A DNA stretch of 64,000 bases from Nocardioides palaemonis (GCF_018275325.1 NZ_JAGVQR010000001.1:1984001-2048000), one strand, 5' to 3'. Positions 35,406-45,770 are shown, counted from the first letter of the stretch. Made by a program: numbers and translations. The notes: generated by a model from the sequence alone, not told the origin.

Positions 35406-35798
35406 CTAGCCGCCGAGGCGCAGGAGGGCGGCGTAGCTGCCGACGTGTGCGCCCACCGACCGGGCGAGGCGTCCGAGGGCGTCGAGGACCAGGTCGGGGT
35501 CGAAGCGCGTGCCGGGCACGGCCAGCACCATTCGGCCGCCGACCTCGCCCACGACGACCTGGCCGTGGCGCCAGGCCTGGTGCACCGCCGTCCGGGTGTC
35601 GGCGTCGACCACGGGCTCGGGGTACGCGTCGTCGACCGCGAGCAGGTCGCACACCAGGTCGGTCTCGCCGACGGCGGTCAGCCGACCGGCGACCAGGTGA
35701 CCCGTCGCGAGCCCCTCGTCGGAGCGCCAGACGACGTCGGCGGTCCCGAGCCACTCCGGCAGGTCGAACGGGTCGACGTGGTCGATGGTGGCGTGCAT
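35406..35798 (-). CDS. Hypothetical protein next to tatC, 130 residues
   Basis: MHATIDHVDPFDLPEWLGTADVVWRSDEGL, then a strand-rich middle and an alternating C-terminal segment (FDPDLVLDALGRLARSVGAHVGSYAALLRLGG). Soluble, no signal peptide. A conserved-looking actinobacterial protein of unknown function. The start at 35798 was chosen because CAGGGT, a weak -10 box, ends 7 bases before it; an upstream in-frame start would add 18 disordered residues. Confidence 0.65.
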   Translation of the reverse strand: MHATIDHVDPFDLPEWLGTADVVWRSDEGLATGHLVAGRLTAVGETDLVCDLLAVDDAYPEPVVDADTRTAVHQAWRHGQVVVGEVGGRMVLAVPGTRFDPDLVLDALGRLARSVGAHVGSYAALLRLGG

Positions 35799-35811
35799 GG
35801 AGCCAACCCTG

Positions 35812-36633
35812 TCAGACGCCCCCGGCGAGGGTGGCGGCGCGTGCGCGCGCACGCCGGCGGTCGTTGAGCCGGGCGATGACCTCGGAGGCGAAGAAGAGCA
35901 GCATCATCGGCACGGCCATCAGGCACATCGAGAACGGGTCGGTCGACGGCGTGGCCGCCGCGGCGAAGACGAACGTGCCGATCACGATCCAGGGGCGGTA
36001 GGCGGCGAGCTGCCTGCCCTTGACCACGCCCGCGAAGTTGAGCAGCACCACGAAGACCGGGATGTTGAACGCGAGGCCGAAGACCAGCAGCGTGCGGGTG
36101 AAGAACTGCAGGTAGTCGTTGAAGTCGATCAGGTTGGTGACCCCGTCGGGGTTGAACCCGATCAGCACCTCGAGCGCGACCGGCAGCGTGAAGTAGCCAA
36201 GTGCGACCCCGACGAGGAACAGCGGACCGGCGATCGCGACGAAGATGCGCGTCATCTTGCGCTCCTGGGCGTAGAGCCCGGGGAGCACGAACGCCCAGAT
36301 CTGGTAGAGCCAGTAGGGAGCCGTGACGACGACGGCGGCGAAGCCGGCGAGCTTGAGCCACAGCGTCAGACCGGCGCCGGCGCCGCTGGTGGTGGCCTCG
36401 GTGACGCCGTCAGCGAGCTTGCGCTGGGCGTCCTCGTAGGGGCCGAAGACGGTGTCGAGCAGGACGTGGCGGAACACCAGCGCCACCGCGAAGGCGACCG
36501 TGAACGCGAGCAGGCAGCGCAGCAGGCGCGCGCGGAACTCGCGGAAGTGGTCGGACAACGCCATCCGACCGTCCGGCCCGACGGCGTGGCGCGGGCCTCC
36601 CCTGAACAGGCCGACGAGGCCTCCGAGCCTCAC
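35812..36633 (-). CDS. tatC: Sec-independent protein translocase TatC
   Basis: 273 residues with six membrane helices. Receptor of the twin-arginine pathway. MALSDHFREFRARLLRC is the N-terminal family motif (HLxELRxRL-like), followed by the long first periplasmic loop, FVLPGLYAQERK and the final helices with PSTDPFSM. The GTG at 36633 adjoins the tatA stop with no gap; the conserved domain starts at about residue 24, so an internal start is possible. Confidence 0.94.
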   Translation of the reverse strand: MRLGGLVGLFRGGPRHAVGPDGRMALSDHFREFRARLLRCLLAFTVAFAVALVFRHVLLDTVFGPYEDAQRKLADGVTEATTSGAGAGLTLWLKLAGFAAVVVTAPYWLYQIWAFVLPGLYAQERKMTRIFVAIAGPLFLVGVALGYFTLPVALEVLIGFNPDGVTNLIDFNDYLQFFTRTLLVFGLAFNIPVFVVLLNFAGVVKGRQLAAYRPWIVIGTFVFAAAATPSTDPFSMCLMAVPMMLLFFASEVIARLNDRRRARARAATLAGGV

Positions 36634-36915
36634 TCAGGCAGTGGTGTCGTCGCGGCGCTCGCGGAGCACCTCGCCCGAGGTCTCGTCGTGCGCGTCGGCC
36701 TGGGCGTTGCGCGCCTGGATCTCGCGCTCGGCCTCGAGCTTCTGCGCGTCGTCGTCGTCGCGCAGGCCCTTGGTCTCGGACTTGAAGATCTTGAGCGCCT
36801 GACCCGAGCTGCGGGCGAGCTCGGGCAGCTTGGCAGCACCGAACACGAGCACGACGATGGCGAGGATCACCAGCCACTCCGCACCCTGCGGCATGCCGAT
36901 CATCGGGTTGATCAT
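36634..36915 (-). CDS. tatA: Sec-independent protein translocase TatA
   Basis: 93 residues. One N-terminal helix (EWLVILAIVVLVFGAAKLPELARSS) with the FGxxKLPEL hinge, an amphipathic helix and an acidic tail, the standard TatA plan. ATG 36915 has GGAG 8 bases upstream and was preferred to GTG 36924. Directly upstream of tatC. Confidence 0.94.
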   Translation of the reverse strand: MINPMIGMPQGAEWLVILAIVVLVFGAAKLPELARSSGQALKIFKSETKGLRDDDDAQKLEAEREIQARNAQADAHDETSGEVLRERRDDTTA

Positions 36916-36961
36916 GGAAGTCACTCCGTCATTGGGGTTGGGGGCGGTCCGTCGAGGACCC

Positions 36962-37951
36962 CTACGAGTCTACGCCGTCGTCCTGATAGAGCCTGAGCGC
37001 CGCCCGGGCCTGGTCGGCGAACGTCTCGACCCACGCGGCGGGGGCGAGGAGGGTGCCGTGGGGCGCCAGCCGGAACAGCAGCGCCTGGGCCCACTGCTCG
37101 CTGGCGACCTCGAGGTCGACGTCGATCGTGCCGTCGGGACCGGGGCGCTGGTCGGTGACCTGGTAGTACTCCACGACCCACCGCGCCGGCGGGGCCAGCC
37201 TCAGGGTCACGGTGGTGGTCTCCGCGTCGGTGAACCAGCCGCCGGTCAGGTCGCGCGGGCGCGCCCCCTTGTCGGCGACGTCGGTGTCCAGCTCGGTCGC
37301 GGCGAGGATGCGGTCCACGCGGAACGCGCGGTCGCCCTGCGCGGTGTGGCACCACGCGTCGAGGTAGAGCAGGTCCTCCACCCGGGCGATGCCGCGCGGG
37401 TCGACGACCCGGACGGACTCCTGGTCGCGCGAGGGCACGTGGTAGGTGATCTCGACCTGGTGCCCGTGGGCGATCGCCGAGCGGAGCACCGGCACGACGG
37501 CGCTGGCCTCCAGCGGCGTCGGCGTGACGTGCAGGCGCAGCAGGTCCTCGCCCTCCGCGCCGGCGGCCGCCTCGAGCTTGGCGAGCGTGCGCGCGATCAC
37601 GTCGGCAGCGCCCTCGGGTGCCGAGTCGGCCATCGTGCGCAGCGCCACCACCAGAGCCGTCGCCTCTGCCGGGGAGAACCGCACGGGTCGTGCGAGGTAG
37701 TCGGCGTTGTCGACGCGGATGACCCGGTCGCCCTCGAGCGCCTCGAGGTCGACCTCGATCAGGTCGCCCGGGAGCCCCGGGGACAGGCCGGTCATGAACA
37801 GCAGCCGCAGGTCGCGCTCGACCTGCTCGGCGTCGGTGCCGAAGTGGGCCGCGGCGTCGTCGAGGCGTACCTCCCCGCGAGCGAGGAGGTAGGGCACCAT
37901 CGCCAGCAGTCGCGCGACCTGGTCGGGGGCGGTGTCGCCCTGCGTGCTCAT
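36962..37951 (-). CDS. pafC: PafC, WYL-domain transcriptional regulator
   Basis: 329 residues. Partner of PafB; together they activate DNA-damage genes independently of LexA in mycobacteria. N-terminal winged helix (APDQVARLLAMVPYLLARGEVRLDDAAAHFG), central WYL domain (LLYLDAWCHTAQGDRAFRVDRIL) and WCX extension. ATG overlaps the pafB stop (ATGA), so the pair is translationally coupled. Confidence 0.92.
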   Translation of the reverse strand: MSTQGDTAPDQVARLLAMVPYLLARGEVRLDDAAAHFGTDAEQVERDLRLLFMTGLSPGLPGDLIEVDLEALEGDRVIRVDNADYLARPVRFSPAEATALVVALRTMADSAPEGAADVIARTLAKLEAAAGAEGEDLLRLHVTPTPLEASAVVPVLRSAIAHGHQVEITYHVPSRDQESVRVVDPRGIARVEDLLYLDAWCHTAQGDRAFRVDRILAATELDTDVADKGARPRDLTGGWFTDAETTTVTLRLAPPARWVVEYYQVTDQRPGPDGTIDVDLEVASEQWAQALLFRLAPHGTLLAPAAWVETFADQARAALRLYQDDGVDS

Positions 37952-38922
37952 CGGGCACCCTCCACGATCGAGCGGAGGCGGGACACGACCTCGTCGCGCA
38001 GCGCCTCCGGTGCGTCGACGACCACGTCCGCGCCGTAGGTGAGCACCTCGTCGGCGAGCTCGTGGACCGGGCCCTCGACCGTGACGGCGTCCCAGCCCGG
38101 GCGGTCGGCGAGGGCCGCGACGGCCTCCGCGCGACGCCGGAGCCCCACGCCGGTCCCCTGCCGCACCCTCAGGTCCGCGCGGACCGTGGGGAAGGTCCGC
38201 GAGAGGCGGCGGGCCATCGCCCGTACGTCGGTCCCCGGCGGCACGGTGTAGGCGCCCGACTTGCCGGTGGCCCGGACCGGGCCCACGATCCGGGAGAGCC
38301 GGAAGACGCGCTCGGCGCCCCGGTCGACGTCGTGCCCCACGACGTACCAGCGGCCCGAGGAGCGCGCGAGCCCCCACGGCTGGAAGCGTCGGTTGGTCGG
38401 CTCGGTCTCGTCGGCGCGCTGGTAGGGGAAGGCGACCTGGCGCCGCTTGCCGATGGCGTCCCAGAGCGGCTCGAAGGCCGGCTCGTCGGCGCTGATCGAG
38501 GGGGCGACGACCTCGAGCCGGCTCGGGTCGATCTCGACGCCCTGTCCCTTGAGCTTGGCCAGCGCCCGACCGGTGGCCTTGGCCAGGGTCGCCTGCTGCC
38601 ACACCTGCGCGGCCAGGCCGAGCACGGCCGCCTCGTCGGACTCGAAGCGGATCTCGGGCAGCGAGGTCTGCTCGGTCGGGATGCGGTAGCCGATCTCGTC
38701 GTCGAAGAACGCGTCCGCGCTCCCGACCTCGATCACGGCACCGATCTGGCGCAGCGCGTCCTTGTCCCGCTCGAAGGCGCGCTCGAACGCCTCGTCGCCG
38801 GCCGGCCCGTGGGCGTGCTCGGGATAGCACGCCGCACGGATCACGTCCTTGCCGACGAACCGCTTCGCACCCAGCAGCAGGATGTGCAGGTTCATCAGCC
38901 GTTCGGCCCTGGGCTGCGCCAT
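37948..38922 (-). CDS. pafB: PafB, WYL-domain transcriptional regulator
   Basis: 324 residues. N-terminal winged helix followed by a WYL domain (GRWYVVGHDVDRGAERVFRLSRI) and the C-terminal WCX region. The opening RLMNLHILLLGAKRFVGKDVIRAACYPEH is that of PafB. Co-encoded with pafC. The FKBP lipoprotein gene lies 16 bases upstream in the same direction. Confidence 0.92.
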   Translation of the reverse strand: MAQPRAERLMNLHILLLGAKRFVGKDVIRAACYPEHAHGPAGDEAFERAFERDKDALRQIGAVIEVGSADAFFDDEIGYRIPTEQTSLPEIRFESDEAAVLGLAAQVWQQATLAKATGRALAKLKGQGVEIDPSRLEVVAPSISADEPAFEPLWDAIGKRRQVAFPYQRADETEPTNRRFQPWGLARSSGRWYVVGHDVDRGAERVFRLSRIVGPVRATGKSGAYTVPPGTDVRAMARRLSRTFPTVRADLRVRQGTGVGLRRRAEAVAALADRPGWDAVTVEGPVHELADEVLTYGADVVVDAPEALRDEVVSRLRSIVEGAR

Positions 38923-38938
38923 CCGGGTCAGCTCCGGG

Positions 38939-39925
38939 TCACTTCACGCCGAGGATGTCGACGACGAAGAACAGCGTGTCGGTGCCCTTGATCCCGGCGC
39001 CCTCGTTGCCCGTCGCGCCGTAGCCGTCGGCTGGCGGGATCTCGAGGATCACCCGCGAGCCGACCGTGCGGCCGACGAGGCGCTCGTCCCACCCCTTGAT
39101 GACCGAGCCGACGCCGATCGGGAACTCGGCGGGCTCCTTGGTGTAGGACTCGTCGAACGGCGCCTTGGCGTCGTAGACCTGGCCGAGGTAGTCGACGGTG
39201 ATGGTCTGCCCGCTCTTCACCTTCGCGCCGTCACCCTTGACGAGCGTGGTCGCGATGAGCTTGCCGCTCGGCTGGTGGGCGTCGGTGAAGTCGAGGCCGG
39301 TGATCACGCCGTCCTTCTCGATGAGGGTCGGCGCCCAGCCGGCGGGCTTCTTGTCCTCGCCCTGCGGGCCGTCGAGCGGCGGCACCGGGGGCACGGTCTC
39401 CTTGGCGCCCATGATGTCGACGACGACCAGCACGGAGTCCTTGTTGCCGATGCCGATGGACGGGTTGCCCGCCTCGCCGTAGGCCTGGTCCGCCGAGGTC
39501 AGCACGACCACCCGGTCGCCGACCTGGTTGCCGATCATCGCGTCGCGCAGGAAGGGAAGCACGTCCTTCGTGAGCTCGACCGACTGGGTGGCGTCGGCGT
39601 CCTTGGTGTAGGTGCTCTGCGCCTCCTCCTCGGTGAAGCCGTTGCCGATCCACCAGTTGGCCTCGACCGTCTGGCCGTCCTCCACGGTGTCGCCGTCACC
39701 CTCGACGAGGACCTCGGTCTCCTCGTCGGAGCCGTCGAGGCGGCCGTCGAAGGTGACCTTCGGCTCCACGCCCTGCTTGCCCTCGATGGTGACCGAGCTC
39801 AGGGACTTGCCGCCCTCCTCGCTGTCGCTGGAGGACGACCCGCACGCGGCGAGTCCGACCAGGCTGAGGGAGAGCAGGCCGCCGAGCGCGGCGGAACGTA
39901 CACGGGTCACGGGTCCAAACCTCAT
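38939..39925 (-). CDS. Lipoprotein with two FKBP-type peptidyl-prolyl isomerase domains
   Basis: 328 residues. Signal peptide with lipobox LVGLAAC, so lipid-anchored outside the membrane. Two FKBP domains follow: residues ~60-175 (degenerate: GDTVEDGQTVEANWWIGNG ... VGDRVVVLTSADQAYG) and ~205-328 (canonical: SGQTITVDYLGQVYDAKAPFDESY, VIKGWDERLVGRTVGSRVILEIPPADGYG). Folding catalyst for exported proteins. It lies between pafA and pafB, all in the same direction. Confidence 0.9.
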   Translation of the reverse strand: MRFGPVTRVRSAALGGLLSLSLVGLAACGSSSSDSEEGGKSLSSVTIEGKQGVEPKVTFDGRLDGSDEETEVLVEGDGDTVEDGQTVEANWWIGNGFTEEEAQSTYTKDADATQSVELTKDVLPFLRDAMIGNQVGDRVVVLTSADQAYGEAGNPSIGIGNKDSVLVVVDIMGAKETVPPVPPLDGPQGEDKKPAGWAPTLIEKDGVITGLDFTDAHQPSGKLIATTLVKGDGAKVKSGQTITVDYLGQVYDAKAPFDESYTKEPAEFPIGVGSVIKGWDERLVGRTVGSRVILEIPPADGYGATGNEGAGIKGTDTLFFVVDILGVK

Positions 39926-39949
39926 CAGTCGTCACAGAGTTGCCGGGTC

Positions 39950-39955
39950 ACCCTA
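39950..39955 (-). promoter_or_regulatory. -10 box TAGGGT of the FKBP gene
   Basis: Minus-strand TAGGGT, 24 bases before ATG 39925; gives a short leader rather than a leaderless mRNA. Confidence 0.45.
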
Positions 39956-40008
39956 TCCAGCACGGCCCAGCACGCGGGCGGACACTCCGGTTCGGGGGAC
40001 GACCGGGG

Positions 40009-41370
40009 TCACATCCCGTCGATCAGCCGCTGCACGCGCTCGTCGTAGGCCTTGAACGGGTCCTTGCACAGCACGGTGCGCTGGGCCTGGTCGTTGAGCT
40101 TGAGGTGGACCCAGTCCACGGTGAAGTCGCGGCGGCGCTCCTGGGCCTTGCGGATGAACTCGCCGCGCAGGCGGGCCCGGGTGTCCTGGGGCGGGACGCT
40201 CTTGGCCTCGAAGACCTTGAGGTCGCTGGTCACCCGCGCCACCGCGCCCCGCTTCTCGAGCAGGTAGTAGAGGCCGCGACCGCGGTGGATGTCGTGGTAG
40301 GCGAGGTCGAGCTGGGCGATCCGGGCGTCCCCGAGGGACAGCCCGTGCTTGGCGCGGTAGCGCTCGATCAGCTTGAGCTTGATCACCCAGTCGATCTCGC
40401 GGTCCACCAGCCCGAGGTCGTCGGACTCGACCGCCTTCAGGCCGCGCTCCCACAGGTCGAGCGCGCGCTCGATCGTCGGCGTGGAGATCTGGCGCCGGTC
40501 GACGAAGTCGCGCGCCTTGGAGAGGTACTCCGCCTGGATCTCCAGCGCGCTCGCCTCCCGCCCGTTGGCCAGGCGGACCTTGCGGCGCCCGCTCGGGTCA
40601 TGGCTGATCTCCCGGATGGCGCGGATCGGGTTCTCCATCGTGAGGTCGCGCATCACCACGCCCTCCTCGATCATCCGCAGCACCAGGTCGCACGAGGCGA
40701 CCTTGAGCATCGTCGTGGTCTCGCTCATGTTGGAGTCGCCGACGATGACGTGCAGGCGCCGGAACCGCTCGGCGTCGGCGTGCGGCTCGTCGCGGGTGTT
40801 GATGATCGGCCGGCTGCGGGTGGTGGCGCTGCTGACGCCCTCCCAGATGTGCTCGGCACGCTGGCTCACGCTGTAGGACGCGCCCCGCGGGGTCATCACC
40901 ACCTTGCCGGCGCCCACCACGATCTGCCGCGTCACGAGGAACGGGATGAGGATGTCGGCGAGGCGGCTGAACTCCCCCGCCCGGCCCACGAGGTAGTTCT
41001 CGTGGCAGCCGTAGGAGTTGCCGGCCGAGTCGGTGTTGTTCTTGAACAGGTAGATGTCGCCGGCGATCCCCTCCTCGTGGAGGCGGTTCTCGGCGTCGAG
41101 CAGCAGCCCCTCGAGGATCCGCTCCCCCGCCTTGTCGTGGGTGACCAGCTCGACGACGTCGTCGCACTCGGGCGTGGCGTACTCCGGGTGGCTGCCCACG
41201 TCGAGGTAGAGCCGGGCGCCGTTGCGCAGGAACACGTTCGACGAGCGGCCCCAGCTGACGACCTTGCGGAACAGGTAGCGCGCGACCTCGTCGGGGCTCA
41301 GGCGGCGCTGGCCCTTGAACGTGCACGTGACGCCGTACTCGTTCTCGATCCCGAAGATCCGACGGTCCAT
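40009..41370 (-). CDS. pafA: Pup-protein ligase PafA
   Basis: 453 residues. Joins the C-terminal Glu of Pup to lysines of target proteins using [19 protein letters not shown] is the invariant N-terminus of the glutamine-synthetase-like fold; [54 protein letters not shown] and the small C-terminal domain are all there, giving normal family length. The ATG is fixed by a leaderless -10 box 6 bases upstream. Confidence 0.97.
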   Translation of the reverse strand: MDRRIFGIENEYGVTCTFKGQRRLSPDEVARYLFRKVVSWGRSSNVFLRNGARLYLDVGSHPEYATPECDDVVELVTHDKAGERILEGLLLDAENRLHEEGIAGDIYLFKNNTDSAGNSYGCHENYLVGRAGEFSRLADILIPFLVTRQIVVGAGKVVMTPRGASYSVSQRAEHIWEGVSSATTRSRPIINTRDEPHADAERFRRLHVIVGDSNMSETTTMLKVASCDLVLRMIEEGVVMRDLTMENPIRAIREISHDPSGRRKVRLANGREASALEIQAEYLSKARDFVDRRQISTPTIERALDLWERGLKAVESDDLGLVDREIDWVIKLKLIERYRAKHGLSLGDARIAQLDLAYHDIHRGRGLYYLLEKRGAVARVTSDLKVFEAKSVPPQDTRARLRGEFIRKAQERRRDFTVDWVHLKLNDQAQRTVLCKDPFKAYDERVQRLIDGM

Positions 41371-41376
41371 GACCCC

Positions 41377-41382
41377 ACCCTA
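41377..41382 (-). promoter_or_regulatory. -10 box TAGGGT of pafA
   Basis: Minus-strand TAGGGT ends 6 bases before the pafA ATG; predicted leaderless promoter. Confidence 0.5.
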
Positions 41383-41472
41383 GGTCCGCACACCACGTCT
41401 GCCGCCGGAACCGAGGCGAAATCGCGTCCCGGGCGCGCCGTCCGGGTTGTCCGGGCTGCCAAGGTTGTCGGC

Positions 41473-41940
41473 ATGACCGCCCCGACCCGCACGTCTCGGA
41501 CCCCTGACCTCACCGACCTGGCCACGGCCGCCGCCACCGGTGCGATCACCGCGTGGCTCCCCGCCCACCGCTGGAGCCGGCGGGCGCAGTGGAGCATGCA
41601 CGGCGGATTCGGCGCGCTGGCGGCCACCGGGGCGCTGGTCGGAGGGCGGGTGCGCCGCCGGGACCCGCAGGCCGAGCCGGTGCCCATCGCCACGCTGGCC
41701 GGCCTCGCCGGGGCGCTGGGACTGCTGACGACTGCCGTCAGCCGCGGCGGGCAGGGCGCCGACGCGTGGGTCGAGCGCCGGCTGGCCGCACGGGGCGTAC
41801 GCCGCCCGCGGCTGTGGATGGGGGTGGGTGCCGCCGGCATCTCGCTCGCGATGAGCGTGGCCGAGCGCCGGGCAGCGACCCGCCCCGAGCGTCCCGCGCC
41901 CGAGGACACCACCCTTGACGGGCCCGACGCCCGCGGGTGA
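41473..41940 (+). CDS. Hypothetical protein, 155 residues, weakly hydrophobic
   Basis: Ala/Gly-rich protein with two or three short hydrophobic stretches (ALAATGALVGG, IATLAGLAGALGLLTTAV, MGVGAAGISLAMSV) that may be membrane-associated, and an Arg/Pro-rich tail. AAGG lies 8 bases before the ATG. Opposite in direction to the paf/prc genes around it. No family recognised. Confidence 0.55.
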   Translation: MTAPTRTSRTPDLTDLATAAATGAITAWLPAHRWSRRAQWSMHGGFGALAATGALVGGRVRRRDPQAEPVPIATLAGLAGALGLLTTAVSRGGQGADAWVERRLAARGVRRPRLWMGVGAAGISLAMSVAERRAATRPERPAPEDTTLDGPDARG

Positions 41941-41950
41941 GCGTGGGGCC

Positions 41951-42361
41951 ATGGGAGCCCGCCACCTCGTCGCGACGGTCCTCGCCGACCCGGCGGTGGT
42001 GACCGACCTCGAGCTGCGGGTGATGACCGACGACCTGTGGCTGTGGCCGGTCCGCACGGCCCCGGTGGTCCTCGACGGTCCCCGCCTCGAGTTCCAGCTG
42101 AGGCGGCGGCTGGTCGAGCAGCGCCGGGGCGAGTGGGACGACGCGGCCGGGTGGACGCCGGTGTGGATCGGGTTCGGCGACGCCTGGCACGAGTTCGGGC
42201 CGGACGGCAACGTGCGTCCCACCGGGCCGCTGCCGTGGGCGGCCCACCAGCGGCTGTGGGGCGCGCTCGAGGAGTTCGCCCCGTCCGTGCGCTACCGGCG
42301 CCGGCTCAGCGGGATCCCCACGACGCCGACGCAGCAGTGGCCGGGGCTCAACCTGCGCTAG
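41951..42361 (+). CDS. Hypothetical protein, 136 residues
   Basis: Soluble, Trp-rich protein ([47 protein letters not shown]). Starts 10 bases after the previous stop, so probably co-transcribed. Its last 4 bases overlap the 3' end of prcA on the other strand. No function can be proposed. Confidence 0.55.
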   Translation: MGARHLVATVLADPAVVTDLELRVMTDDLWLWPVRTAPVVLDGPRLEFQLRRRLVEQRRGEWDDAAGWTPVWIGFGDAWHEFGPDGNVRPTGPLPWAAHQRLWGALEEFAPSVRYRRRLSGIPTTPTQQWPGLNLR

Positions 42362-43128
42362 CCCTGACCGGGCTCCACCGGCGGTGCCACCGGCGCACCA
42401 GGTGCCTCGGGCGCCTCCGACGCGGCCGCTCCCCGCTCGCCCAGGATCTCGGCGAGACGCGACTCGCGCAGCCGCAGGAACTTGCGGGGCTGGGTGCGGG
42501 TGCGGTCGAGCACGGCGACCTCGAGGTCCTCGACCGGGATCACCCGGTCGTCGGTCTCGCTGTGGCCGAGGGCGGCCACCGCGAGGCGCAGCGCGTCCTC
42601 GAGCGACGCGCCGCCCTGGTAGTGCTCGCGGAGGTGACCGGCGACGACGTCCGCCGCGCCGCCCATGACCGCGAACCCGTGCTCGTCGGCGACCTGGCCG
42701 TCGTAGGTGAGGCGGTAGATCTGGTCGTCGGCCTCGTTGTCGCCGATCTCGGCGACGAAGATCTCGACCTCGTAGGGCTTCTCGCCGCCGGAGGAGAAGA
42801 TCGTGCCGAGGGTCTGGGCGTAGGCGTTGGCGAGCCCGCGCCCGGTGACGTCGCGCCGGTCGTAGGCGTAGCCCCGCATGTCGGCGAGCCGGACGCCGGC
42901 GATGCGCAGGTTCTCGAACTCGTTGTAGCGCCCGACCGCGGCGAAGGCGATCCGGTCATAGATCTCGCTCACCTTGTGCAGCGCCTGCGAGGGGTTCTCG
43001 GAGACGAACAGGACGCCGTCGGCGTAGTGGATCGCCACGACCGACCGGCCGCGGGCGATGCCCTTGCGGGCGAAGTCGGCCCGGTCCTTCATCAGCTGCT
43101 CGGGCGAGACGTAGAAGGGCATGCTCAT
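42358..43128 (-). CDS. prcA: 20S proteasome alpha subunit PrcA
   Basis: 256 residues. Forms the outer rings of the proteasome and its gate. [43 protein letters not shown] is the actinobacterial alpha N-terminus including the gating segment. An extended Ala/Pro-rich C-terminus follows. An in-frame ATG two codons downstream is an alternative. Follows prcB by 17 bases. Confidence 0.96.
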   Translation of the reverse strand: MSMPFYVSPEQLMKDRADFARKGIARGRSVVAIHYADGVLFVSENPSQALHKVSEIYDRIAFAAVGRYNEFENLRIAGVRLADMRGYAYDRRDVTGRGLANAYAQTLGTIFSSGGEKPYEVEIFVAEIGDNEADDQIYRLTYDGQVADEHGFAVMGGAADVVAGHLREHYQGGASLEDALRLAVAALGHSETDDRVIPVEDLEVAVLDRTRTQPRKFLRLRESRLAEILGERGAAASEAPEAPGAPVAPPVEPGQG

Positions 43129-43145
43129 GCGAAGGGGCTCCTGGC

Positions 43146-43985
43146 TCAGGTCAGGGAGGCGGCGGGACCGTCGGGGCGCTGCATCCGGGAGGCGAGCATC
43201 GCGTCGGCGATGACCGAGACCTCCGAGTCAGGCATCCGTCGGCCGCCGGCCGGGGTGATCACGTGCACGACCGGGAAGATCCGCCGGGTGATGTCGGGCC
43301 CGCCGGTGGCGGAGTCGTCGTCGGCGGCGTCGTAGAGCGCCTGGATGACCGCGGTGACGGCCCCGGTCTCGTCGAGGTCGTCGCGGTAGAGCTTCTTCAG
43401 CGAGCCGCGGGCGAACAGCGACCCGGAGCCGACCGAGTGGAACGCGGTCTCCTCGTAGCGGCCGCCGGTGACGTCGTAGCTGAAGATCCGGCCCTGGTCG
43501 GCGACGAGGTCGTAGCCGGCGAACAGCGGCACCACGGCGAGGCCCTGCATGGCGAGGCCGAGGTTGCCGCGGATGAGGGCGGCGAGCCGGTTGGCCTTGC
43601 CGTCCATCGACAGCGTGCTGCCCTCGATCTTCTCGTAGTGCTCGAGCTCGGTCTGGAACAGCCGGACCATCTCGACCGCGAGGCCCGCGGTGCCGGCGAT
43701 GCCGACGACGGAGAACTCGTCGGCCGGGAAGACCTTCTGGATGTCGCGCTGGGCGATGATGTTGCCCATCGTCGCGCGCCGGTCGCCGGCCATCACGACG
43801 CCGCCGGCGAAGGTCGCGGCGACGATGGTGGTGCCGTGCGGCGCGAGGTCGCCCGCGTCACCGGCGGGGACGGCACGCCGTCCGGGCAGGAGGTCGGGCG
43901 CCTCGGCGCCGAGGAAGTCGGCGAAGCTCGACGTGCCCGGCGCCATGAACGAGGTGGGCAGGCGCGGGTCGCCGGTGCGGCTCAC
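43146..43985 (-). CDS. prcB: 20S proteasome beta subunit PrcB
   Basis: 279 residues. Catalytic subunit. A 51-residue propeptide ends in APHG and is cut before Thr52 of [23 protein letters not shown], creating the N-terminal Thr nucleophile; the Asp and Lys helpers lie in the same family motifs (GDRR and a downstream Lys). GTG start overlaps the pup stop (GTGA). Part of pup-prcB-prcA. Confidence 0.96.
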   Translation of the reverse strand: MSRTGDPRLPTSFMAPGTSSFADFLGAEAPDLLPGRRAVPAGDAGDLAPHGTTIVAATFAGGVVMAGDRRATMGNIIAQRDIQKVFPADEFSVVGIAGTAGLAVEMVRLFQTELEHYEKIEGSTLSMDGKANRLAALIRGNLGLAMQGLAVVPLFAGYDLVADQGRIFSYDVTGGRYEETAFHSVGSGSLFARGSLKKLYRDDLDETGAVTAVIQALYDAADDDSATGGPDITRRIFPVVHVITPAGGRRMPDSEVSVIADAMLASRMQRPDGPAASLT

Positions 43986-44179
43986 TGGCCGCCCTTCTGG
44001 ATGAAGGACTTCACGAAGTCCTCCGCGTTGGTCTCGAGCACCTCGTCGATCTCGTCGAGGATCGCGTCCACGTCCTCGTCGATCATCTCCTTGCGCTCGG
44101 CGACGTCCGTCTCCACGACCTCCTCGGTCGAGGTCTCCTCCTGCGAGGACCTGCGCGGCTGCTTCTGCTCCTGGGCCAT
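43982..44179 (-). CDS. pup: Prokaryotic ubiquitin-like protein Pup
   Basis: 65 residues, disordered and acidic. Ends in KGGQ: the C-terminal Gln must be deamidated to Glu by Dop before PafA can attach it. The region [29 protein letters not shown] is the helix bound by Mpa. First gene of pup-prcB-prcA; its ATG is set by a leaderless -10 box. Confidence 0.97.
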   Translation of the reverse strand: MAQEQKQPRRSSQEETSTEEVVETDVAERKEMIDEDVDAILDEIDEVLETNAEDFVKSFIQKGGQ

Positions 44180-44185
44180 GGCTCG

Positions 44186-44191
44186 ACCCTA
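44186..44191 (-). promoter_or_regulatory. -10 box TAGGGT of pup-prcB-prcA
   Basis: Minus-strand TAGGGT ends 6 bases before the pup ATG; predicted leaderless promoter for the proteasome operon. Confidence 0.5.
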
Positions 44192-44249
44192 TCCACTCCC
44201 ACCGACGCCACAAGCGCGTTCACCGTGGGCGGACGGCGCGTCGCGCGCC

Positions 44250-45770
44250 TCAGCGGGTGATCGCCGCGACCAGCTCCTGGGCGGTCGCGCTGCGGTCGAT
44301 CAGCTCCCCGACGTGGGCGCGGGTGCCGCGCAGCGGGTCCAGGGTCGGCACCCGCTGCAGCGACTCGCGTCCCGGGAGGTCGAAGATCACCGAGTCCCAC
44401 GACGCCGCGGCCACCGAGTCGGCGTACTTCTCCAGGCACCGGCCGCGGAAGTACGCGCGGGTGTCCGACGGCGGCTCGTGCATCGCCGCCTCCACGGCGG
44501 CGTCGTCGAGCAGCCGCTCGATGCGGCCCGAGGCGGCGAGGCGGTGGTAGAGCCCCTTGTCGGGCCGCACGTCGGCGTACTGCAGGTCGATGAGGTGCAG
44601 CTTGGCGTCGTCCCATGCCAGCCCGTCGCGGTCGCGGTACTGCTCGAGCAGCTTGAGCTTGGCCACCCAGTCGAGCTCGGTGGCGCACTCCATCGGGTCG
44701 CGCTCGAGCCGGGTCAGCACCGACTCCCAGCGCTGGAGGACGTCGCGGGTCTGGTCGTCGGCGTCGGCGCCGTAGCGGTCCTCGACGTACTTGCGGGCCA
44801 GGTCGAGGTACTCCATCTGGAGCTGGACCGCGGTCAGCCGGCGTCCGTCGCGCAGCGCGACCAGGTGCGTCAGCGTCGGGTCGTGGGAGACGTCGCGCAG
44901 CGCCCGCACCGCCCCCTCGACCGACAGGTCGGTGCCGATGAAGCCGTCCTCGATCATCGCGAGCACCAACGCGGTCGTGCCGGACTTGAGGTAGATCGAG
45001 GTCTCGGCGAGGTTCGCGTCGCCGATGATCACGTGCAGGCGGCGGTAGACGGCCGGGTCGGCGTGCGGCTCGTCGCGGGTGTTGATGATCGGGCGCTTGA
45101 GCGTCGTCTCCAGGCCGACCTCGACCTCGAAGTAGTCGGCGCGCTGGCTGAGCTGGAACCCGCGCTCGGGGGTCGTGTCGCGGCCGTCCTGGCCGATGCC
45201 CACCCGCCCAGCACCGGTGACGACCTGGCGCGAGACGAAGAACGGCGTGAGGTGCCGGACGATCTCCGCGAACGGCGTCGAGCGCCGCATCAGGTAGTTC
45301 TCGTGGGCACCGTAGGAGGCGCCCTTGTTGTCGGTGTTGTTCTTGTAGAGCAGGATCGGCGCCGCACCCGGGACCTGCCCGGCCATCCGGGACGCGTCGA
45401 GCATGACCTGCTCCCCCGCCTTCTCCCAGCGCACCACGTCGAGCGGCGAGGTCACCTCGGGGGAGGAGTACTCGGGGTGGGCGTGGTCGACGTAGAGCCG
45501 TGCGCCGTTGGCGAGGATCACGTTGGCCAGGCCGAGGTCCTCGTCGGTCAGCTGGCTGGGGTCGGCCACCTGCCGGGCCATGTCGAAGCCGCGGGCGTCG
45601 CGCAGCGGCGACTCCTCCTCGAAGTCCCAGCGGGCCCGACGGGCGCGCACCGTGGAGCTGGCGTAGGCGTTGACGACCTGGGACGAGGCGACCATCGGGT
45701 TGGCGGTCGGCTGCCCCTGCACCGAGATGCCGTACTCGACCTCCGTGCCCATCACGCGTCGTACGCTCAT
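44250..45770 (-). CDS. dop: Pup deamidase/depupylase Dop
   Basis: 506 residues. Converts Pup-Gln to Pup-Glu and removes Pup from substrates. [17 protein letters not shown] is the family start; [33 protein letters not shown] and [29 protein letters not shown] are shared with PafA. The Dop-specific loop region lies between residues ~35 and 75. ATG 45770 was chosen because a -10 box (TAGGCT) is 7 bases upstream; the ATG at 45776 is possible. Confidence 0.96.
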   Translation of the reverse strand: MSVRRVMGTEVEYGISVQGQPTANPMVASSQVVNAYASSTVRARRARWDFEEESPLRDARGFDMARQVADPSQLTDEDLGLANVILANGARLYVDHAHPEYSSPEVTSPLDVVRWEKAGEQVMLDASRMAGQVPGAAPILLYKNNTDNKGASYGAHENYLMRRSTPFAEIVRHLTPFFVSRQVVTGAGRVGIGQDGRDTTPERGFQLSQRADYFEVEVGLETTLKRPIINTRDEPHADPAVYRRLHVIIGDANLAETSIYLKSGTTALVLAMIEDGFIGTDLSVEGAVRALRDVSHDPTLTHLVALRDGRRLTAVQLQMEYLDLARKYVEDRYGADADDQTRDVLQRWESVLTRLERDPMECATELDWVAKLKLLEQYRDRDGLAWDDAKLHLIDLQYADVRPDKGLYHRLAASGRIERLLDDAAVEAAMHEPPSDTRAYFRGRCLEKYADSVAAASWDSVIFDLPGRESLQRVPTLDPLRGTRAHVGELIDRSATAQELVAAITR

